Below are positions 13,800 to 25,436 of a stretch of 64,000 bases of DNA, piece by piece. Origin of the DNA: Pelagibacteraceae bacterium AG-337-G04 (GTDB lineage Bacteria; Pseudomonadota; Alphaproteobacteria; Pelagibacterales; Pelagibacteraceae); NCBI GenBank assembly GCA_003282205.1, contig QBZW01000009.1:26287-90286 (forward strand), given 5' to 3'. Below the pieces are notes generated by a model. That model searched no databases and was not told the DNA's origin. It was given only the letters and a program-made list of their open reading frames with translations. A program made the position numbers and the translations under genes. Position 1 is the stretch's first letter. Each line of letters opens with the position of its first letter.

Positions 13800-14183
13800 T
13801 TACTTGGTTTTTTTCTTTTTTTCTAAACCAAATAATGGAGAGTTTCGGAACCGTAAAACAAGAATTGCAATCGCGATTAAAACAATAGCGCCAGCTTCAT
13901 ATAATAACACCTCTGGATTTATAGATTTACCTTGTAAAATTATAAATCTAGACAGAGCAGTAATCGCAATAAACAATGGAAGTGTAATTTGAATAGATTG
14001 ACTCTCCCAAAATACTCTTACCATTGCCAGAACCTCTAAGTATAGAAAAAGCAATAATAAATCAGCTAGTGTAACTGTTTTAATGGATATCATTTGATAA
14101 ACTTCCATACCAAATGCAATTATTGTTGCTACAAGAATTATCACTAAGGCCAATAATTGTATCTGTTTAACAATATTTTCCAT
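13800..14183 (-). CDS. PsiE-like membrane protein
   Basis: A 127-residue protein with about four predicted membrane helices (10-30, 38-57, 68-85, 91-110) and a lysine-rich tail ending LEKKKKTK. The central LLLLFLYLEVLAMVRVFWES and the following ITALSRFIIL segment match the phosphate-starvation-inducible PsiE family, whose biochemical role is unknown. It lies between trxB (24 nt away) and the epimerase gene on the minus strand. No phosphate-box was recognised. Family assignment is by eye and moderately sure. Confidence 0.65.
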   Translation of the reverse strand: MENIVKQIQLLALVIILVATIIAFGMEVYQMISIKTVTLADLLLLFLYLEVLAMVRVFWESQSIQITLPLFIAITALSRFIILQGKSINPEVLLYEAGAIVLIAIAILVLRFRNSPLFGLEKKKKTK

Positions 14184-14207
14184 TTCTCTCTTATAGATGA
14201 TATTTAA

Positions 14208-15155
14208 CTAATTTGAAGCCAAATATTTTTCAGCTTCTAATGCAGCCATACAGCCCATTCCTGCTGCAGTTACAGCTTGTCGATAAATTTTATCTTTGAC
14301 ATCTCCAGCTGCATAAACACCTGGAATATTTGTTTCTGTAGAATCACTTTTAGTAATTAAATATCCTGTATTATCCATTTCCAATTGGTCTTTAAATAAT
14401 GCAGTTGCAGGATCATGTCCTATAGCAATAAACAAACCATCAATTTTTAGTTCCGTCACTTTATTAGAATTAACATTCTTTATTTTTAAACCTTTTACAT
14501 TTTTTGGTTCCTCGTCACCAATTACTTCTTCAACAACTGAGTCCCAAATAATTTCAATTTTTTTATTTTCCATTAATTTCTTTTGCAAAAGTTTTTCTGC
14601 TCTTAATTCATTTCTTCTGTGAATTAATTGTACTTTTGAGGCAAATTTTGTTAGAAACATTGCCTCTTCAACTGCAGCATTACCACCTCCAACTACAGCT
14701 ACTGTTTTATCTTTGAAAAAGAAACCATCACATGTAGCACATGCTGAAACTCCAAATCCTTTGAATTTTTCCTCAGAGTCAATATTTAACCATCGAGCTT
14801 GCGCACCAGTCGAAATTATTATTGAGTCTGCAGTATATTTTTGTCCACCGTCTCCGATTGCTTCAAAAGGTTTAGATTTTAAATTTACAGATTGTATATG
14901 GTCTTCTACTAAATCAGTTCCCACCGCTCTTGCTTGTTCTCTCATTTGTTCCATTAGCCATGGTCCTTGTATTACATCAGCAAAACCTGGATAGTTTTCT
15001 ACATCAGTTGTAATTGTTAATTGGCCACCTGGTTGCATACCTGCGACTAACATTGGTTTCAGCATAGCTCTAGCAGCATAAACTGCAGCAGTGTAACCCG
15101 CTGGGCCAGATCCAATTATTAACACTTTTGTATGTTTAGTTGGTTTTTCACTCAT
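14208..15155 (-). CDS. trxB: Thioredoxin reductase
   Basis: NADPH-dependent flavoenzyme reducing thioredoxin, 315 residues. FAD-binding VLIIGSGPAGYTAAVYAAR is at the N-terminus. The redox pair is Cys139-Ala-Thr-Cys142 in SACATCDGFFFK, the NADPH site is VAVVGGGNAAVEEAMFL with the HRRNELRAE segment, and the C-terminal FAD contact is GVYAAGDVKDKIYRQAVTAAG. Length and order of motifs are standard for low-molecular-weight TrxB. It is divergent from the ELM1-like gene with only 20 nt between starts. Confidence 0.95.
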   Translation of the reverse strand: MSEKPTKHTKVLIIGSGPAGYTAAVYAARAMLKPMLVAGMQPGGQLTITTDVENYPGFADVIQGPWLMEQMREQARAVGTDLVEDHIQSVNLKSKPFEAIGDGGQKYTADSIIISTGAQARWLNIDSEEKFKGFGVSACATCDGFFFKDKTVAVVGGGNAAVEEAMFLTKFASKVQLIHRRNELRAEKLLQKKLMENKKIEIIWDSVVEEVIGDEEPKNVKGLKIKNVNSNKVTELKIDGLFIAIGHDPATALFKDQLEMDNTGYLITKSDSTETNIPGVYAAGDVKDKIYRQAVTAAGMGCMAALEAEKYLASN

Positions 15156-15175
15156 AGAGGTCTATATAGTTAATA

Positions 15176-16120
15176 ATGAACAAATTAAAAGGTATTTTAT
15201 TGACCGAGGGTATGCACGGTATGTTGAGCCAGGTTGAAGGGTTAGCTAAAGCTTTGGATATCGATTTTACTCACCACAAGGTTGAACTAAATAATTTATG
15301 GAAGTTAATTCCATCAAAATTTACGCCAATTTCTCAAAGTGTTTATAAAAAAATAAATCAATCAGATTATGATTTAATTATATCTTGTGGACGAAAAAGT
15401 ATAATTCCATCTATTCATTTAAAAAGTATTTCAAATAAAAAAGTCTTTAATATTCATATCCAAGATCCAAAAATAAATTTTAATTATTTTGATTTTATAG
15501 TAGCACCAGAACATGATAAAATTAATGGTTCTAATATTATTACTACAAAAGGCGCTCTTCATTATCTCACAGAAAGTGAAATATTTGAGAATAAGGAATA
15601 TTTAAACTCTTTAATAAAAAAAGATGATAGAAAAATTTGGTGTTTAATAATGGGTGGACCCACAAAATACTACGATTATTCAACTAAAAATATGAAACAT
15701 ATTTTTTCAATTTTTTATAAACTTTTAAAAAAACATGATTTTCAACTTGTTGTTGTTCCATCAATGAGAACACCTTTGAATACCATTCATTATGCCAAAG
15801 AATTTTTTGGAGAAAATCATACCATAATAATGAATGTAGATAAAAAAGCCTATTTATCAGCTCTAGCCATTTCTGAAAATATTATTGTTACTTGTGACTC
15901 TAGCTCAATGATTTCAGAGGCCGCATTGACTGGAAAACCTGTTTATATTGCAAACATTTTACCTAAAAAAAATGATATAAGATTTCAAAGATTTAGAAAT
16001 TTATTTAGAGAATTAAATATAACAAGAAATCTTGGGGAAGAAATTGAAACTTGGACTTATCAAAAACTTGATGAAACTAATAGAGTAGCAAAAATTATAA
16101 AAGAAAGAATAAGTAACTAA
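15176..16120 (+). CDS. ELM1-like protein (mitochondrial fission ELM1 family)
   Basis: A 314-residue protein of the ELM1 family (formerly DUF1022), common in alphaproteobacteria and plants. Visible family features are an N-terminal GMLSQVEGLAKAL, IISCGRKS, FNIHIQDPK, IMGGPTKYY, and the C-terminal TCDSSSMISEAALTGKPVYI, which resembles the donor-site end of GT-B glycosyltransferases. Plant ELM1 recruits a dynamin, but the bacterial role is not established. It shares TAATG with the next gene, a probable oxygenase, so the two are likely cotranslated. Confidence 0.8.
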   Translation: MNKLKGILLTEGMHGMLSQVEGLAKALDIDFTHHKVELNNLWKLIPSKFTPISQSVYKKINQSDYDLIISCGRKSIIPSIHLKSISNKKVFNIHIQDPKINFNYFDFIVAPEHDKINGSNIITTKGALHYLTESEIFENKEYLNSLIKKDDRKIWCLIMGGPTKYYDYSTKNMKHIFSIFYKLLKKHDFQLVVVPSMRTPLNTIHYAKEFFGENHTIIMNVDKKAYLSALAISENIIVTCDSSSMISEAALTGKPVYIANILPKKNDIRFQRFRNLFRELNITRNLGEEIETWTYQKLDETNRVAKIIKERISN

Positions 16121-16782
16121 TGTCATATTTAAATTCTATACTTAATGATTCAAAGAAATTTGATAGTCCATTTGTGCATTGGGAATTAAATAAACCTCTT
16201 AATAATCAGCAGATAGACGAGATAATAGGTGCTGATATATCTGATCCTTCAAAACATAATCTTAATTATGATGGTACTAGAGCAATTGATGGAGGTGAGG
16301 GGAAGTTTAGAGAAGGTATTTCAAACGGTGGGAAAGCCTTAAAATTTAGATGTTTTGTTACAAAGGAAAATTCTAATGAATTCCCAGGACTTACCAATTT
16401 AATTAAAGAACTTCAAAATAAAAAAACATATCAAAAAATATCTGAATTAATTAATAAAGATCTTTCAAATTCTTATGTAAGAGTTGAGGTAATTTGTGAT
16501 CGTGAAGGTTTCTGGTTAAAACCACATTGCGATATTAAAGAGAAACTTATGTCTTGCTTGCTATTTGTTAACAAGCATAATGAAAGTGAGGATTTAGGAA
16601 CTGATTTTTATGATGAAAATTTAAAACTCATAAAAACACTCCCCTATAAAGATAATTATGGATATTTTTTTTCAAGTGGGCCTGATACATGGCATGGAAT
16701 GGAAAAAAAAGAAATAATTAAAGAGAGAAGATGTTTGCAAGTAAATTATGTTACATTTGAAACCGATTGGAAAGTTGATTAA
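16120..16782 (+). CDS. Probable 2-oxoglutarate/Fe(II)-dependent oxygenase
   Basis: A 220-residue protein with the layout of a cupin-fold dioxygenase: His136-x-Asp138 in [11 protein letters not shown], a second His192 in DTWHGMEKK, and Arg203/204 ten residues on as the likely 2-oxoglutarate anchor. The middle [10 protein letters not shown] and DLGTDFYDE fit the strands around the iron site. The start overlaps the ELM1-like stop by 1 nt. The substrate is unknown; candidates include a sugar, lipid or small molecule made with the ELM1-like partner. The metal triad is seen; the enzyme class is inferred. Confidence 0.6.
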   Translation: MSYLNSILNDSKKFDSPFVHWELNKPLNNQQIDEIIGADISDPSKHNLNYDGTRAIDGGEGKFREGISNGGKALKFRCFVTKENSNEFPGLTNLIKELQNKKTYQKISELINKDLSNSYVRVEVICDREGFWLKPHCDIKEKLMSCLLFVNKHNESEDLGTDFYDENLKLIKTLPYKDNYGYFFSSGPDTWHGMEKKEIIKERRCLQVNYVTFETDWKVD

Positions 16783-19700
16783 TTTTCTTGAAGAGATTTC
16801 ACTCTAAGTTTTTTTGTTTTAAGAGAGTTTATGGCCTCTAAAAAAGAATAAGCAGTTGACATGTTAGTACAATAAGGAATTTTATTTGCCAAAGTTCCTC
16901 TTCTTAAAGCCAATGCATCATTAATTCTATTTTCGCTATTTCCACCACCTGTATTTATAACCAAAGCAATTTTTTTAGAATTAAGGATATCTACTATATG
17001 GGGTTTGCCACTACTTACTTTGTTAATTTTTCTACATTTCATTCCATTTTTTATTATGATATCTGCCGTTCCTCTAGTGGCTGATAAAGTAAATCCAAGT
17101 TTTACAAGTCTTTGAGCAATACCAATAATTTCTTGTTTATGTGAATCTTTAACAGACAAAAATGTTAAACCTTTGGTTGGTAATGAGTTTGCTGCCGCAA
17201 TTTGACTTTTAGCAATTGCCATTCCAAAATCATCATCAAATCCCATCACTTCACCTGTTGATTTCATCTCTGGTCCGAGTAATAAATCGCTGTTTGGGAA
17301 TTTGTTGAATGGAAATACAGCCTCTTTAACAGCAAATTTTTTGTTTGTTTTATATTTTAATTTATATTTTGAAAGTTTTTCACCTGCCATTATTCTAGAT
17401 GCAATTTTCGCTAACGGTATCCCATTAGCTTTTGATACAAACGGAACTGTTCTACTGGCTCTTGGATTTACTTCTATTACAAAAATTTCATCTTTCTTGA
17501 TTGCAAATTGAATATTTAAAAGTCCTTTAACCCTTAATGCTAAGGCTAATTTTCTAGACTGAATTTTTATTTCTTTTAAAAGATTATCTTTAATAGAAAC
17601 TGGAGGTAGACAACAAGCTGAGTCTCCAGAATGCACTCCTGCTTCTTCAATATGCTGCATGATACCTGCAACGTAAACATCTTTCCCATCTGAGATAGCA
17701 TCTACATCAACTTCCATTGCATGATCTATAAATTTATCAATTAAAATTGGATTTTTTTCTGAAGCTTTAAAAGCTTCATTAATAAAATTTTTAAGTTGAC
17801 TTTTATCATGAACAATTTCCATCGCTCTTCCACCTAAAACATAAGAAGGTCTAACAACAACAGGTAGTCCAATTTTTTCACTTATTTTTATTGCTTGATC
17901 AAATTTGTAAGCAATTCCACTTTCCGCCTGTTTCAAATTTAATTTGATCAATAGATCTCTAAATCTATCCCTGTCTTCTGCAAGATCAATTGAACTATAT
18001 TGAGTACCAAGTATTGGTAATTTATTCTTATGTAAGAATTTTGCTAATTTAATTGGAGTTTGTCCTCCAAATTGAGCAATAACCCCTATAAGATTTCCTT
18101 TTGATTTTTCCTTTAAAATAATATTTTGAACATACTCCTCAATAAGAGGCTCGAAATAAAGCCTATCACTTGTGTCATAGTCTGTTGAAACTGTTTCTGG
18201 GTTACAATTAACCATAATTGTTTCAAATCCAGCTTCTTTAAGTGAAAAGCTTGCCTGACAACAACAATAATCAAACTCTATTCCTTGTCCAATTCTGTTT
18301 GGGCCTCCTCCAAGTATTATTATTTTTTTCCTATTACTAGGATTTGCCTCACACTCAGTATTCAATGAAAAGTTTCTTTGGTATGTCGAGTACATATATG
18401 GAGTAAAGGATTTAAATTCTGCAGCACAGGTATCTACTTTTTTAAATACTGGTAAAACTTTAAGTGCAACCCTTTTAGATCTAACAATTTGTTCATTAAT
18501 TCCAATAATTTCTGATATTTTTTTATCTGAAAAGCCAATTGATTTTATTCTATTAAATTCATTGTATGTTTTAGGAATACCTTTCTTCTTTAAATACTTT
18601 TCCTCTTCCACAAGATCTTTAATTTGGTTTAAAAACCAAGGATCAACTTTTGATAATTTGTATATTTTATCTAATGATATATTTTTTCTAAAAGCTTCTG
18701 CGATCAATAATAGCTTGTTAGGAATATTAACTTTTAAATTTTTAATAATATCTTTTTTTGAGTAATTAAAAATATTGTCTAATCCCGAAAATCCAGTTTC
18801 TAAAGATACCAACGCTTTTTGAAAAGACTCTTTAAAGTTTCTTCCAATCGACATTGCTTCGCCAACAGACCTCATCGAAGTTCCAAGAACTGCTTTTGTG
18901 TTGGAGAATTTTTCGAATGTAAATCTTGGTATTTTTGTAACTACATAATCAATTGTTGGTTCAAATGAAGCTGGAGTAACTTTTGTTATTTCATTTTTCA
19001 ATTCATCTAAAGTGTATCCCACTGCAAGTTTAGCTGCTACTTTAGCAATAGGGAAACCCGTTGCCTTCGATGCAAGAGCAGATGATCTCGATACTCTGGG
19101 GTTCATCTCAATTATAACCATTCTTCCATTAATAGGATTTATTGCAAATTGAACATTTGATCCTCCTGTTTCAACACCAATTTTTCTTAAACAGGCAATA
19201 GATGCATTTCTCATAACCTGATACTCTTTATCAGTTAAGGTTAATGCTGGAGCAACTGTAATAGAATCCCCAGTGTGTATTCCCATTGGATCTACATTTT
19301 CTATTGAACAAATTATTATACAGTTATCTTTTTTGTCTCTTACAACCTCCATTTCAAATTCTTTCCAGCCCTCTAATGACTCCTCAATTAAAACTTGATT
19401 TTGAGGCGATTCATTCATCCCATTTTTAACGAGTTTAAAAAAATCTTTTTTGTTTTTAGCAATACCCCCTCCCAAACCACCTAAAGTAAAGGATGGTCTA
19501 ATAATTGCTGGTAATCCAATCACTTTCAAACATTTAGCTGCATCTCTAAAATGATTTATAATTCTTGATTTTGGAAGATCTAAACCAATGTCCGACATAT
19601 TTTTTCTAAATTTTTTTCGATCTTCAGCATTTTCAATTGCTTTTGACTTTGCGCCTATTAATTCAATTTTATATTTTTTAAGTAACCCAAATTTTTCAGC

Positions 19701-20003
19701 ACTTATTGCTAAGTTTAATGCAGTTTGACCTCCCATGGTCGGTAAAATCGCATTAGGTTTTTCTTTTTTAATGACTTCTTCTAAAACAGGAATTGTGATG
19801 GGTTCAATATAGGTTTTATCAGCAACTCCAGGATCAGTCATAATAGTTGCAGGATTTGAATTTATTAAAACTACCTCAAAACCTTCATCTTTAAGAGCTT
19901 TACAAGCTTGTGTACCCGAATAATCAAATTCACATGCTTGTCCAATTATTATTGGGCCTGCTCCAATTACTAATATTTTTTTAATGTCTTTTCTTTTTGG
20001 CAT
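16779..20003 (-). CDS. carB: Carbamoyl-phosphate synthase large subunit
   Basis: The 1074-residue synthetase subunit makes carbamoyl phosphate from bicarbonate, ammonia and two ATP for pyrimidines and arginine. It has two homologous ATP-grasp halves: [20 protein letters not shown] with [19 protein letters not shown] in the first, and [19 protein letters not shown] with [19 protein letters not shown] in the second. An oligomerisation region lies between, and a C-terminal methylglyoxal-synthase-like regulatory domain (about 930-1074) contains [10 protein letters not shown] and NTGGG. Its start overlaps carA by 23 nt. The stop shares TTAA with the convergent oxygenase gene. Confidence 0.96.
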   Translation of the reverse strand: MPKRKDIKKILVIGAGPIIIGQACEFDYSGTQACKALKDEGFEVVLINSNPATIMTDPGVADKTYIEPITIPVLEEVIKKEKPNAILPTMGGQTALNLAISAEKFGLLKKYKIELIGAKSKAIENAEDRKKFRKNMSDIGLDLPKSRIINHFRDAAKCLKVIGLPAIIRPSFTLGGLGGGIAKNKKDFFKLVKNGMNESPQNQVLIEESLEGWKEFEMEVVRDKKDNCIIICSIENVDPMGIHTGDSITVAPALTLTDKEYQVMRNASIACLRKIGVETGGSNVQFAINPINGRMVIIEMNPRVSRSSALASKATGFPIAKVAAKLAVGYTLDELKNEITKVTPASFEPTIDYVVTKIPRFTFEKFSNTKAVLGTSMRSVGEAMSIGRNFKESFQKALVSLETGFSGLDNIFNYSKKDIIKNLKVNIPNKLLLIAEAFRKNISLDKIYKLSKVDPWFLNQIKDLVEEEKYLKKKGIPKTYNEFNRIKSIGFSDKKISEIIGINEQIVRSKRVALKVLPVFKKVDTCAAEFKSFTPYMYSTYQRNFSLNTECEANPSNRKKIIILGGGPNRIGQGIEFDYCCCQASFSLKEAGFETIMVNCNPETVSTDYDTSDRLYFEPLIEEYVQNIILKEKSKGNLIGVIAQFGGQTPIKLAKFLHKNKLPILGTQYSSIDLAEDRDRFRDLLIKLNLKQAESGIAYKFDQAIKISEKIGLPVVVRPSYVLGGRAMEIVHDKSQLKNFINEAFKASEKNPILIDKFIDHAMEVDVDAISDGKDVYVAGIMQHIEEAGVHSGDSACCLPPVSIKDNLLKEIKIQSRKLALALRVKGLLNIQFAIKKDEIFVIEVNPRASRTVPFVSKANGIPLAKIASRIMAGEKLSKYKLKYKTNKKFAVKEAVFPFNKFPNSDLLLGPEMKSTGEVMGFDDDFGMAIAKSQIAAANSLPTKGLTFLSVKDSHKQEIIGIAQRLVKLGFTLSATRGTADIIIKNGMKCRKINKVSSGKPHIVDILNSKKIALVINTGGGNSENRINDALALRRGTLANKIPYCTNMSTAYSFLEAINSLKTKKLRVKSLQEN

Positions 20004-21174
20004 GTTTTTTTACATCTTGAATAAAGTTTTTGAATAAATATTTACTATCTTGAGGGCCAGGATTTGCTTCTGGATGATACTGAACAGAAAAGACAGGTTT
20101 GTTTTTTAACTTAATTCCTTCAATAGTATTGTCAAAAAGTGACTTATGAGTAATTTGAATATTCTTAGATAAGCTTTTTTCTATAACAACAAATCCATGA
20201 TTTTGACTTGTAATCTCAACTGAATTATTCATAAAATTTTTGACTGGATGATTAGCACCTCTATGACCTAATTTCATTTTTTTTGTTTTTGCATTTAAAG
20301 CCAAAGCTAAAATTTGATGACCGAGGCAAATTCCAAATATAGGATAATTTAATTTAATTAATTTTTGAATCGTATCAATTGCATATTTTCCAGTGGCTGC
20401 TGGATCTCCAGGTCCATTTGATAAAAATATACCATCTGGTTTTAATTTCACAATTTCATGAGCAGTTAATTTACAAGAAACTACCTTTACCTCACAGTTA
20501 TAATCTGAGAAATATCTTAAAATATTTTTCTTAATCCCATAATCAATTGCAATAATTTTAAATTTCTTTATTGTATTCTTTTTATAGCCGACATTCTTTT
20601 TCCACGTTTTAAAACCTTTCCATATATAAGTTTTTTTTGTTGATACTTCTTTTGCAAGATCTAATCCATTTAAGCCAGGCCATTTAACTGACATATTAGT
20701 TAGTTTTTTAATGTTAAATTTACCTTTTTTATTATTTGTAATAGTGCCTTTTGGAGCACCCTTATCTCTAATTAAGTTTGTTAAGCTTCTAGTATCTAAT
20801 CCAGTTAATCCAACAATTTGATTCTTTTTAAGCCACTCATCTAATGTCCGTAATGCTCTATAATTTGATGGAGAAGTAATTTCGGAATTAAATATTACAC
20901 CCCTCGTCCAAATTTTATTAGACTCTAAATCCTCATTATTTGTTCCAACGTTTCCAATATGAGGAAATGTAAAGTTTATAATTTGTCCAGCATAAGATGG
21001 GTCTGATATAATTTCCTGATATCCTGTTAAAGATGTATTAAAACAAACCTCTCCAGTTGAAGTTCCTTGAAATCCAAGGCCAATACCTTTGAAAACTAGC
21101 TTATTATCCAGAACTAAAATACCTGTAGGAAATTGATGATTAATTGCAATTTTATTTTTTTGTTTTTTGATCAA
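19981..21174 (-). CDS. carA: Carbamoyl-phosphate synthase small subunit (glutaminase)
   Basis: Class I amidotransferase subunit, 397 residues, which releases ammonia from glutamine for CarB. The N-terminal domain has [19 protein letters not shown] and [15 protein letters not shown]. The C-terminal glutaminase has FLSNGPGDP, the nucleophile Cys in [14 protein letters not shown], and the His/Glu pair in [14 protein letters not shown]. The C-terminus is lysine/histidine-rich (KKHAKKKRH) and overlaps carB. The promoter should lie in the 123 nt shared with yqeY. Confidence 0.95.
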   Translation of the reverse strand: MIKKQKNKIAINHQFPTGILVLDNKLVFKGIGLGFQGTSTGEVCFNTSLTGYQEIISDPSYAGQIINFTFPHIGNVGTNNEDLESNKIWTRGVIFNSEITSPSNYRALRTLDEWLKKNQIVGLTGLDTRSLTNLIRDKGAPKGTITNNKKGKFNIKKLTNMSVKWPGLNGLDLAKEVSTKKTYIWKGFKTWKKNVGYKKNTIKKFKIIAIDYGIKKNILRYFSDYNCEVKVVSCKLTAHEIVKLKPDGIFLSNGPGDPAATGKYAIDTIQKLIKLNYPIFGICLGHQILALALNAKTKKMKLGHRGANHPVKNFMNNSVEITSQNHGFVVIEKSLSKNIQITHKSLFDNTIEGIKLKNKPVFSVQYHPEANPGPQDSKYLFKNFIQDVKKHAKKKRH

Positions 21175-21264
21175 TTACAACTCATGAGTTAAAGGTCTAT
21201 ACAATAAAACCTTTTTTTGCGCAACACATCTAATGTATATTTTGTAAAAAAAATATTTTTTTTT

Positions 21265-21292
21265 TTGAAGAATATTTTTAATACGCTAAAAT
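21265..21292 (+). promoter_or_regulatory. Candidate promoter of yqeY-dnaG
   Basis: TTGAAG (21265-21270) and TAAAAT (21287-21292) with a 16-nt spacer lie immediately upstream of the yqeY ATG at 21298. If used, transcription would begin at or next to the start codon, giving a leaderless or near-leaderless mRNA. The composition makes chance matches common, so support is weak. Confidence 0.25.
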
Positions 21293-21297
21293 TAAAT

Positions 21298-21762
21298 ATG
21301 TCATTAAGGAAAAGTATAGAGTCAGACTATAAAACAGCTTTAAAATCTAAAGATAAAAATAAAATATCAACTTACAGGTTAATTTTATCCGGTGTTAAAG
21401 ATTTAGATATTAACAATAGATCTGGGGCAGAAAAAAAAGATACAGATGATGAAGATATTAAGAAGTTATTAAAAAAAATGATTAAACAGCGTAGCGAATC
21501 AATTGAATTGTATAAAAAAAATAATCGTAAGGATCTTCAGGATATAGAAGAACAAGAAGTTGGAATAATTAGCCAATATCTACCTAAACAGATTAGCGAG
21601 GAGGATACTAAGAAAATTTGTGAAGAAGTGATTAAATCAACAGGTGCAAACTCAATTAAGGATATGGGAAAAGTTATGGGCGAATTGAAGAAAAATAATG
21701 CTGACACTATCGATTTTTCTAAAGCAGGAGCAATTATAAAAGAATTATTAAATCAAAAATGA
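21298..21762 (+). CDS. yqeY: GatB/YqeY domain protein
   Basis: A 154-residue protein from the ATG at 21298; an in-frame TTG extension of 27 codons upstream lacks family similarity. It matches YqeY, related to the tail domain of the GatB amidotransferase that binds tRNA: LRKSIESDYKTALKSKDK at the start, TYRLILSGVKDL, KKMIKQRSESIELYKKNNR, and the C-terminal GKVMGELKKNNADTIDFSKAG. The function of free YqeY is not settled. It lies directly before dnaG with a 4-nt overlap, an arrangement seen in many bacteria where yqeY sits beside rpsU/dnaG. Confidence 0.88.
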   Translation: MSLRKSIESDYKTALKSKDKNKISTYRLILSGVKDLDINNRSGAEKKDTDDEDIKKLLKKMIKQRSESIELYKKNNRKDLQDIEEQEVGIISQYLPKQISEEDTKKICEEVIKSTGANSIKDMGKVMGELKKNNADTIDFSKAGAIIKELLNQK

Positions 21763-23534
21763 AATACCCAAAAGAGTACTTACAAGAAATAAAAACTAGA
21801 TTAAAAATTTCAACTGTAGTTTCAAAAACAGTTAGTTTAAAAAAGAGAGGAAAAGAATATGTTGGCCTTTCACCATTTAAGACTGAAAAAACACCATCAT
21901 TCACAGTAAACGATGAAAAGGAATTTTATCATTGTTTTAGCACCGCTGAACATGGAAATATTTTTGATTTTGTAATGAAAACTCAAAACTTAAAATTTGG
22001 CGAGTCAGTCAAATATTTAGCAAATTTAGCAGGAATGAGACCTTATACATTTTCAAGAGAGGATGTGATCAGAGAAGAAAAATGGAATAAGTATAAACTG
22101 ATATATGCTAAATACGTTGAATTTTATAATAAAGATCTTTTTAAAAATCCGTTAGCAAAAGTTGCAAAGGATTATCTAAAAAATAGAGGTTTGACAATTG
22201 ATGAAGTAAAGAAATTTAAAATCGGATATGTTTCAAATGAAGACAATTTTAAAGAAGACTTGTTCAAAGAATTTACTGAAAATGAAATTAAAGATACAGG
22301 ATTATTTTATTTTGATGAAAATAAAAAAAAATATTTAGACAGGTTTAGAGAAAGAGTCATTTTTCCCATCAATAATATTTCAGGTGATCCAGTAGCTCTT
22401 GGTGGAAGGATATTAAAAGATAATAAATATCTTGCCAAATATATTAACTCTCCGGAAACTCAATTTTTTAAAAAAGGGTCTAATCTTTACAATTTAGATT
22501 TAACTAGAAAACTTTCAAACACTATTAATAGTGTTTACCTTGTTGAAGGTTATATGGATGTTGTAGGTCTTAGTAAAAATAAAGTAGATAATGTCGTTGC
22601 AAATCTAGGGACCTCTTTAACTACTAGACAAATATTAACTCTAAATCAATTTTTTCAACATATCATTATTTGTTTTGATGGAGATGATAGCGGATATAAA
22701 GCAGCTCTAAGAGCGGCTGAAAACACTATTATTGAGTTAAAACCTGAGAAAGAAATTTCTTTCTTATTCTTACCTGACAAGCATGACCCAGATAGTTTTG
22801 TAAATGAAAAAGGAAAAGAGTTTTTTGAAATTTTTTCAAAAAATACTTCAGTTCCCATTCACAAATTTATATTCAACCACTATTTTAGAGATGTAGATGA
22901 TAACCCTTCATCTAGAGCTATTTTTGAAAAAAAGTTAAGATTAATTTCATCAACTATTAAAGATGAATTTATTAAAAAGTATGTGCTTGAATATTTTCTA
23001 GAAAAAATTTCTGAATTAACTCCTAATACAAATTTTAAATATAAAAAAAATTACTCGAAGCCAACAAAGTCACTTAAATCAACACAAAACTATTATAACG
23101 AAACTAAGTCTTTAAAAGCTGTTGATATTAAGGAATTTTCTTTTTTATATGTTTTGTTAAAAAGACCTGATCTTATAAGAGATAATATTAACCTAGTTGA
23201 AAATGTAAAACTATTTAGTAGTGAAAATAAATTATTATTTAAAGAAATAATAAATCAAACTAACAATTTTGAAAATGATGATATTGAAAATTTAAATATT
23301 GATAGGAATTTGATTGACAGAGTTTATAAATATGCATCTGTTAAGCATATATTGATTAAAAACTTAAAAGATGATCAGAAAATTGTTGAAATTTTATCTG
23401 AGATAATAAGAGACCTAAAAAACTATGAGCTTGAAGTAAGAATAACAGACTTAGAATCACGATTTTCACAGGATTTAAGCGAAGCAACATTTAACGAGAT
23501 AAAAGAGCTTAAAAAACTACAAAAAATCAATTAA
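21759..23534 (+). CDS. dnaG: DNA primase, zinc-finger residues degenerate
   Basis: Primase of 591 residues that makes RNA primers for replication. The N-terminal domain retains the fold segment [20 protein letters not shown]. The usual CxxH...CxxC ligands, however, read Ser38, Lys41, Cys59 and Thr62, so three of four are replaced. The catalytic TOPRIM core is intact: [13 protein letters not shown] (Glu), [14 protein letters not shown] (Asp-x-Asp). The C-terminal helicase-binding region is low in similarity but full length. It overlaps yqeY by 4 nt and lies upstream of rpoD. No frameshift is seen, so the protein is probably active with an altered template-binding domain. Confidence 0.93.
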   Translation: MKYPKEYLQEIKTRLKISTVVSKTVSLKKRGKEYVGLSPFKTEKTPSFTVNDEKEFYHCFSTAEHGNIFDFVMKTQNLKFGESVKYLANLAGMRPYTFSREDVIREEKWNKYKLIYAKYVEFYNKDLFKNPLAKVAKDYLKNRGLTIDEVKKFKIGYVSNEDNFKEDLFKEFTENEIKDTGLFYFDENKKKYLDRFRERVIFPINNISGDPVALGGRILKDNKYLAKYINSPETQFFKKGSNLYNLDLTRKLSNTINSVYLVEGYMDVVGLSKNKVDNVVANLGTSLTTRQILTLNQFFQHIIICFDGDDSGYKAALRAAENTIIELKPEKEISFLFLPDKHDPDSFVNEKGKEFFEIFSKNTSVPIHKFIFNHYFRDVDDNPSSRAIFEKKLRLISSTIKDEFIKKYVLEYFLEKISELTPNTNFKYKKNYSKPTKSLKSTQNYYNETKSLKAVDIKEFSFLYVLLKRPDLIRDNINLVENVKLFSSENKLLFKEIINQTNNFENDDIENLNIDRNLIDRVYKYASVKHILIKNLKDDQKIVEILSEIIRDLKNYELEVRITDLESRFSQDLSEATFNEIKELKKLQKIN

Positions 23535-23599
23535 ATAAAACTGAGAATCCCGTAGATTTTTTTTATTTTAGCATTATATACATTTTGAACTTTTTAATT

Positions 23600-25435
23600 G
23601 TGGAACGTATAATTACAAAATCATTTGCAAGATTAATGGGCAGAGGTGTCCATAGAGGTTTTATAACATATGAAGAATTAAATAAATCCTTAGGAAAAAG
23701 AAATCTATCTAATCGAAATCTCGAACAAGCTTTCATACATATCTTAGATGAAAAAGTAATTTTAGTTGAAAAAAAAGCTGACTTTAAAGTACTCCGAAAA
23801 AAAGAAAATGGATTAAAAGACGAGGGTAAATCTGTCGAAAAAAGTGATGACCCTATCAGAATGTATTTAAGAGAGATGGGGGGAGTTGAATTGCTTTCAA
23901 GAGAAGGTGAAATTGCGATCGCCAAAAGAATAGAAGCAGGTAAAGATGTAATGTTAAATGCATTATCCCAAAGTCCAATAACAGCTCAACAATTTTTTGA
24001 ATGGAATAAACAACTTCAAAACGATGAGATACTAGTCAGAGAAATTATAGATATAGATACTAATTATATGGAGGATGAAGATACTGGCCAAAGCGCTAAA
24101 CAAAAAAAGTCTGAAGACAGTAATAATAAACAAAGCGAAGAAGAAGGAAATAATGTAGAAGAAGACGAATTTAATCCAACGCTTGCAGCAATGGAGACTG
24201 AAATTAAACCAAAGGTTTTAAAAACAATTTATAATTTAACTAAAGACTATAATAAGTTAATTAAATATCAGAATGAAAAGCTTGAATGCATTCTAAATTT
24301 AAAACAATTTTCATCATCTAAAGAAAAAAATTATAAAAAAATCGTAGACGATATATTGGAAAATATAAAAACACTTCAATTGTCACCCTCAGTTTTGGAA
24401 GAATTGGTACAAAAACATTATGTTGAAAATCGTAAAATAATTTCTCTTGAAGGGAACCTTTTAAGATTTGCTTTAAATGAGAAAATTTCAAGAGAAGAAT
24501 TTATAAAATTTTATGTAGGTAATGAAATAAATCCAAAATTAAAAAATTTTTTAGATACTAATGAAATTTGGAAGAAATTTTTTCAAAAATATAAAGTTGA
24601 GGTAAAAAATATAAAAGATAGATTAATTGAAATTAGTAACAGATTAGGTCTCTCTGTTACTGAATTTAAACAATTAGTAAGCAGAGTACAGAAAGGTGAA
24701 AAAGAGTCTCGTATTGCAAAAAAAGAAATGGTTGAGGCCAATCTTAGATTAGTAATTTCAATTGCAAAAAAATATACAAATAGAGGTCTTCAATTTTTAG
24801 ACTTAATTCAAGAGGGAAATATTGGATTGATGAAGGCTGTTGATAAATTTGAATACAGAAGGGGGTATAAATTTTCTACATATGCTACTTGGTGGATAAG
24901 GCAAGCAATAACTAGATCGATTGCAGACCAAGCTAGGACAATAAGAATACCAGTACACATGATTGAAACAATCAATAAAATAGTTAGAACTCAGAGATTA
25001 ATTTTAAGTGAATTTGGCAGGGAAGCGACACCAGAAGAGCTAGCACAAAAATTAAGAATGCCATTAGAAAAAGTAAGAAAAGTACTTAAAATTTCTAAAG
25101 AACCTGTTTCTCTTGAAAAACCTGTTGGAGATGAAGAGGATAGCAGTTTGGGTGATTTTATAGAGGATACCAAAGCTTTAGCTCCACTTGAGCAAGCTAT
25201 TAAATCAAATTTAAGTGAAGCTACGACAAAAATTTTATCAACTTTAACTCCAAGAGAAGAAAGAGTTCTAAGAATGCGTTTTGGCGTTGGTATGAATACA
25301 GATCACACTCTTGAAGAAGTTGGATTACAGTTTTCTGTGACAAGAGAAAGAATTCGTCAAATAGAGGCAAAGGCACTTAGAAAATTAAAACACCCTAGTA
25401 GATCAAAACAATTAAAAAGTTTTCTTGAAAGTTAA
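23600..25435 (+). CDS. rpoD: RNA polymerase primary sigma factor (sigma-70)
   Basis: Housekeeping sigma factor. The start is uncertain: no ATG precedes the conserved region 1.1, and the GTG at 23600 (611 residues) is preferred to a TTG at 23585. Region 1.1 has [13 protein letters not shown]; region 1.2 [21 protein letters not shown]; region 2 [34 protein letters not shown] (in parts), which binds the -10 element; region 3; and region 4 ERVLRMRFG with [17 protein letters not shown] for the -35 element. An acidic stretch (about 150-185) lies in the non-conserved region. The stop codon is one nucleotide before a tRNA gene. Confidence 0.95.
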   Translation: MERIITKSFARLMGRGVHRGFITYEELNKSLGKRNLSNRNLEQAFIHILDEKVILVEKKADFKVLRKKENGLKDEGKSVEKSDDPIRMYLREMGGVELLSREGEIAIAKRIEAGKDVMLNALSQSPITAQQFFEWNKQLQNDEILVREIIDIDTNYMEDEDTGQSAKQKKSEDSNNKQSEEEGNNVEEDEFNPTLAAMETEIKPKVLKTIYNLTKDYNKLIKYQNEKLECILNLKQFSSSKEKNYKKIVDDILENIKTLQLSPSVLEELVQKHYVENRKIISLEGNLLRFALNEKISREEFIKFYVGNEINPKLKNFLDTNEIWKKFFQKYKVEVKNIKDRLIEISNRLGLSVTEFKQLVSRVQKGEKESRIAKKEMVEANLRLVISIAKKYTNRGLQFLDLIQEGNIGLMKAVDKFEYRRGYKFSTYATWWIRQAITRSIADQARTIRIPVHMIETINKIVRTQRLILSEFGREATPEELAQKLRMPLEKVRKVLKISKEPVSLEKPVGDEEDSSLGDFIEDTKALAPLEQAIKSNLSEATTKILSTLTPREERVLRMRFGVGMNTDHTLEEVGLQFSVTRERIRQIEAKALRKLKHPSRSKQLKSFLES

Positions 25436-25436
25436 A

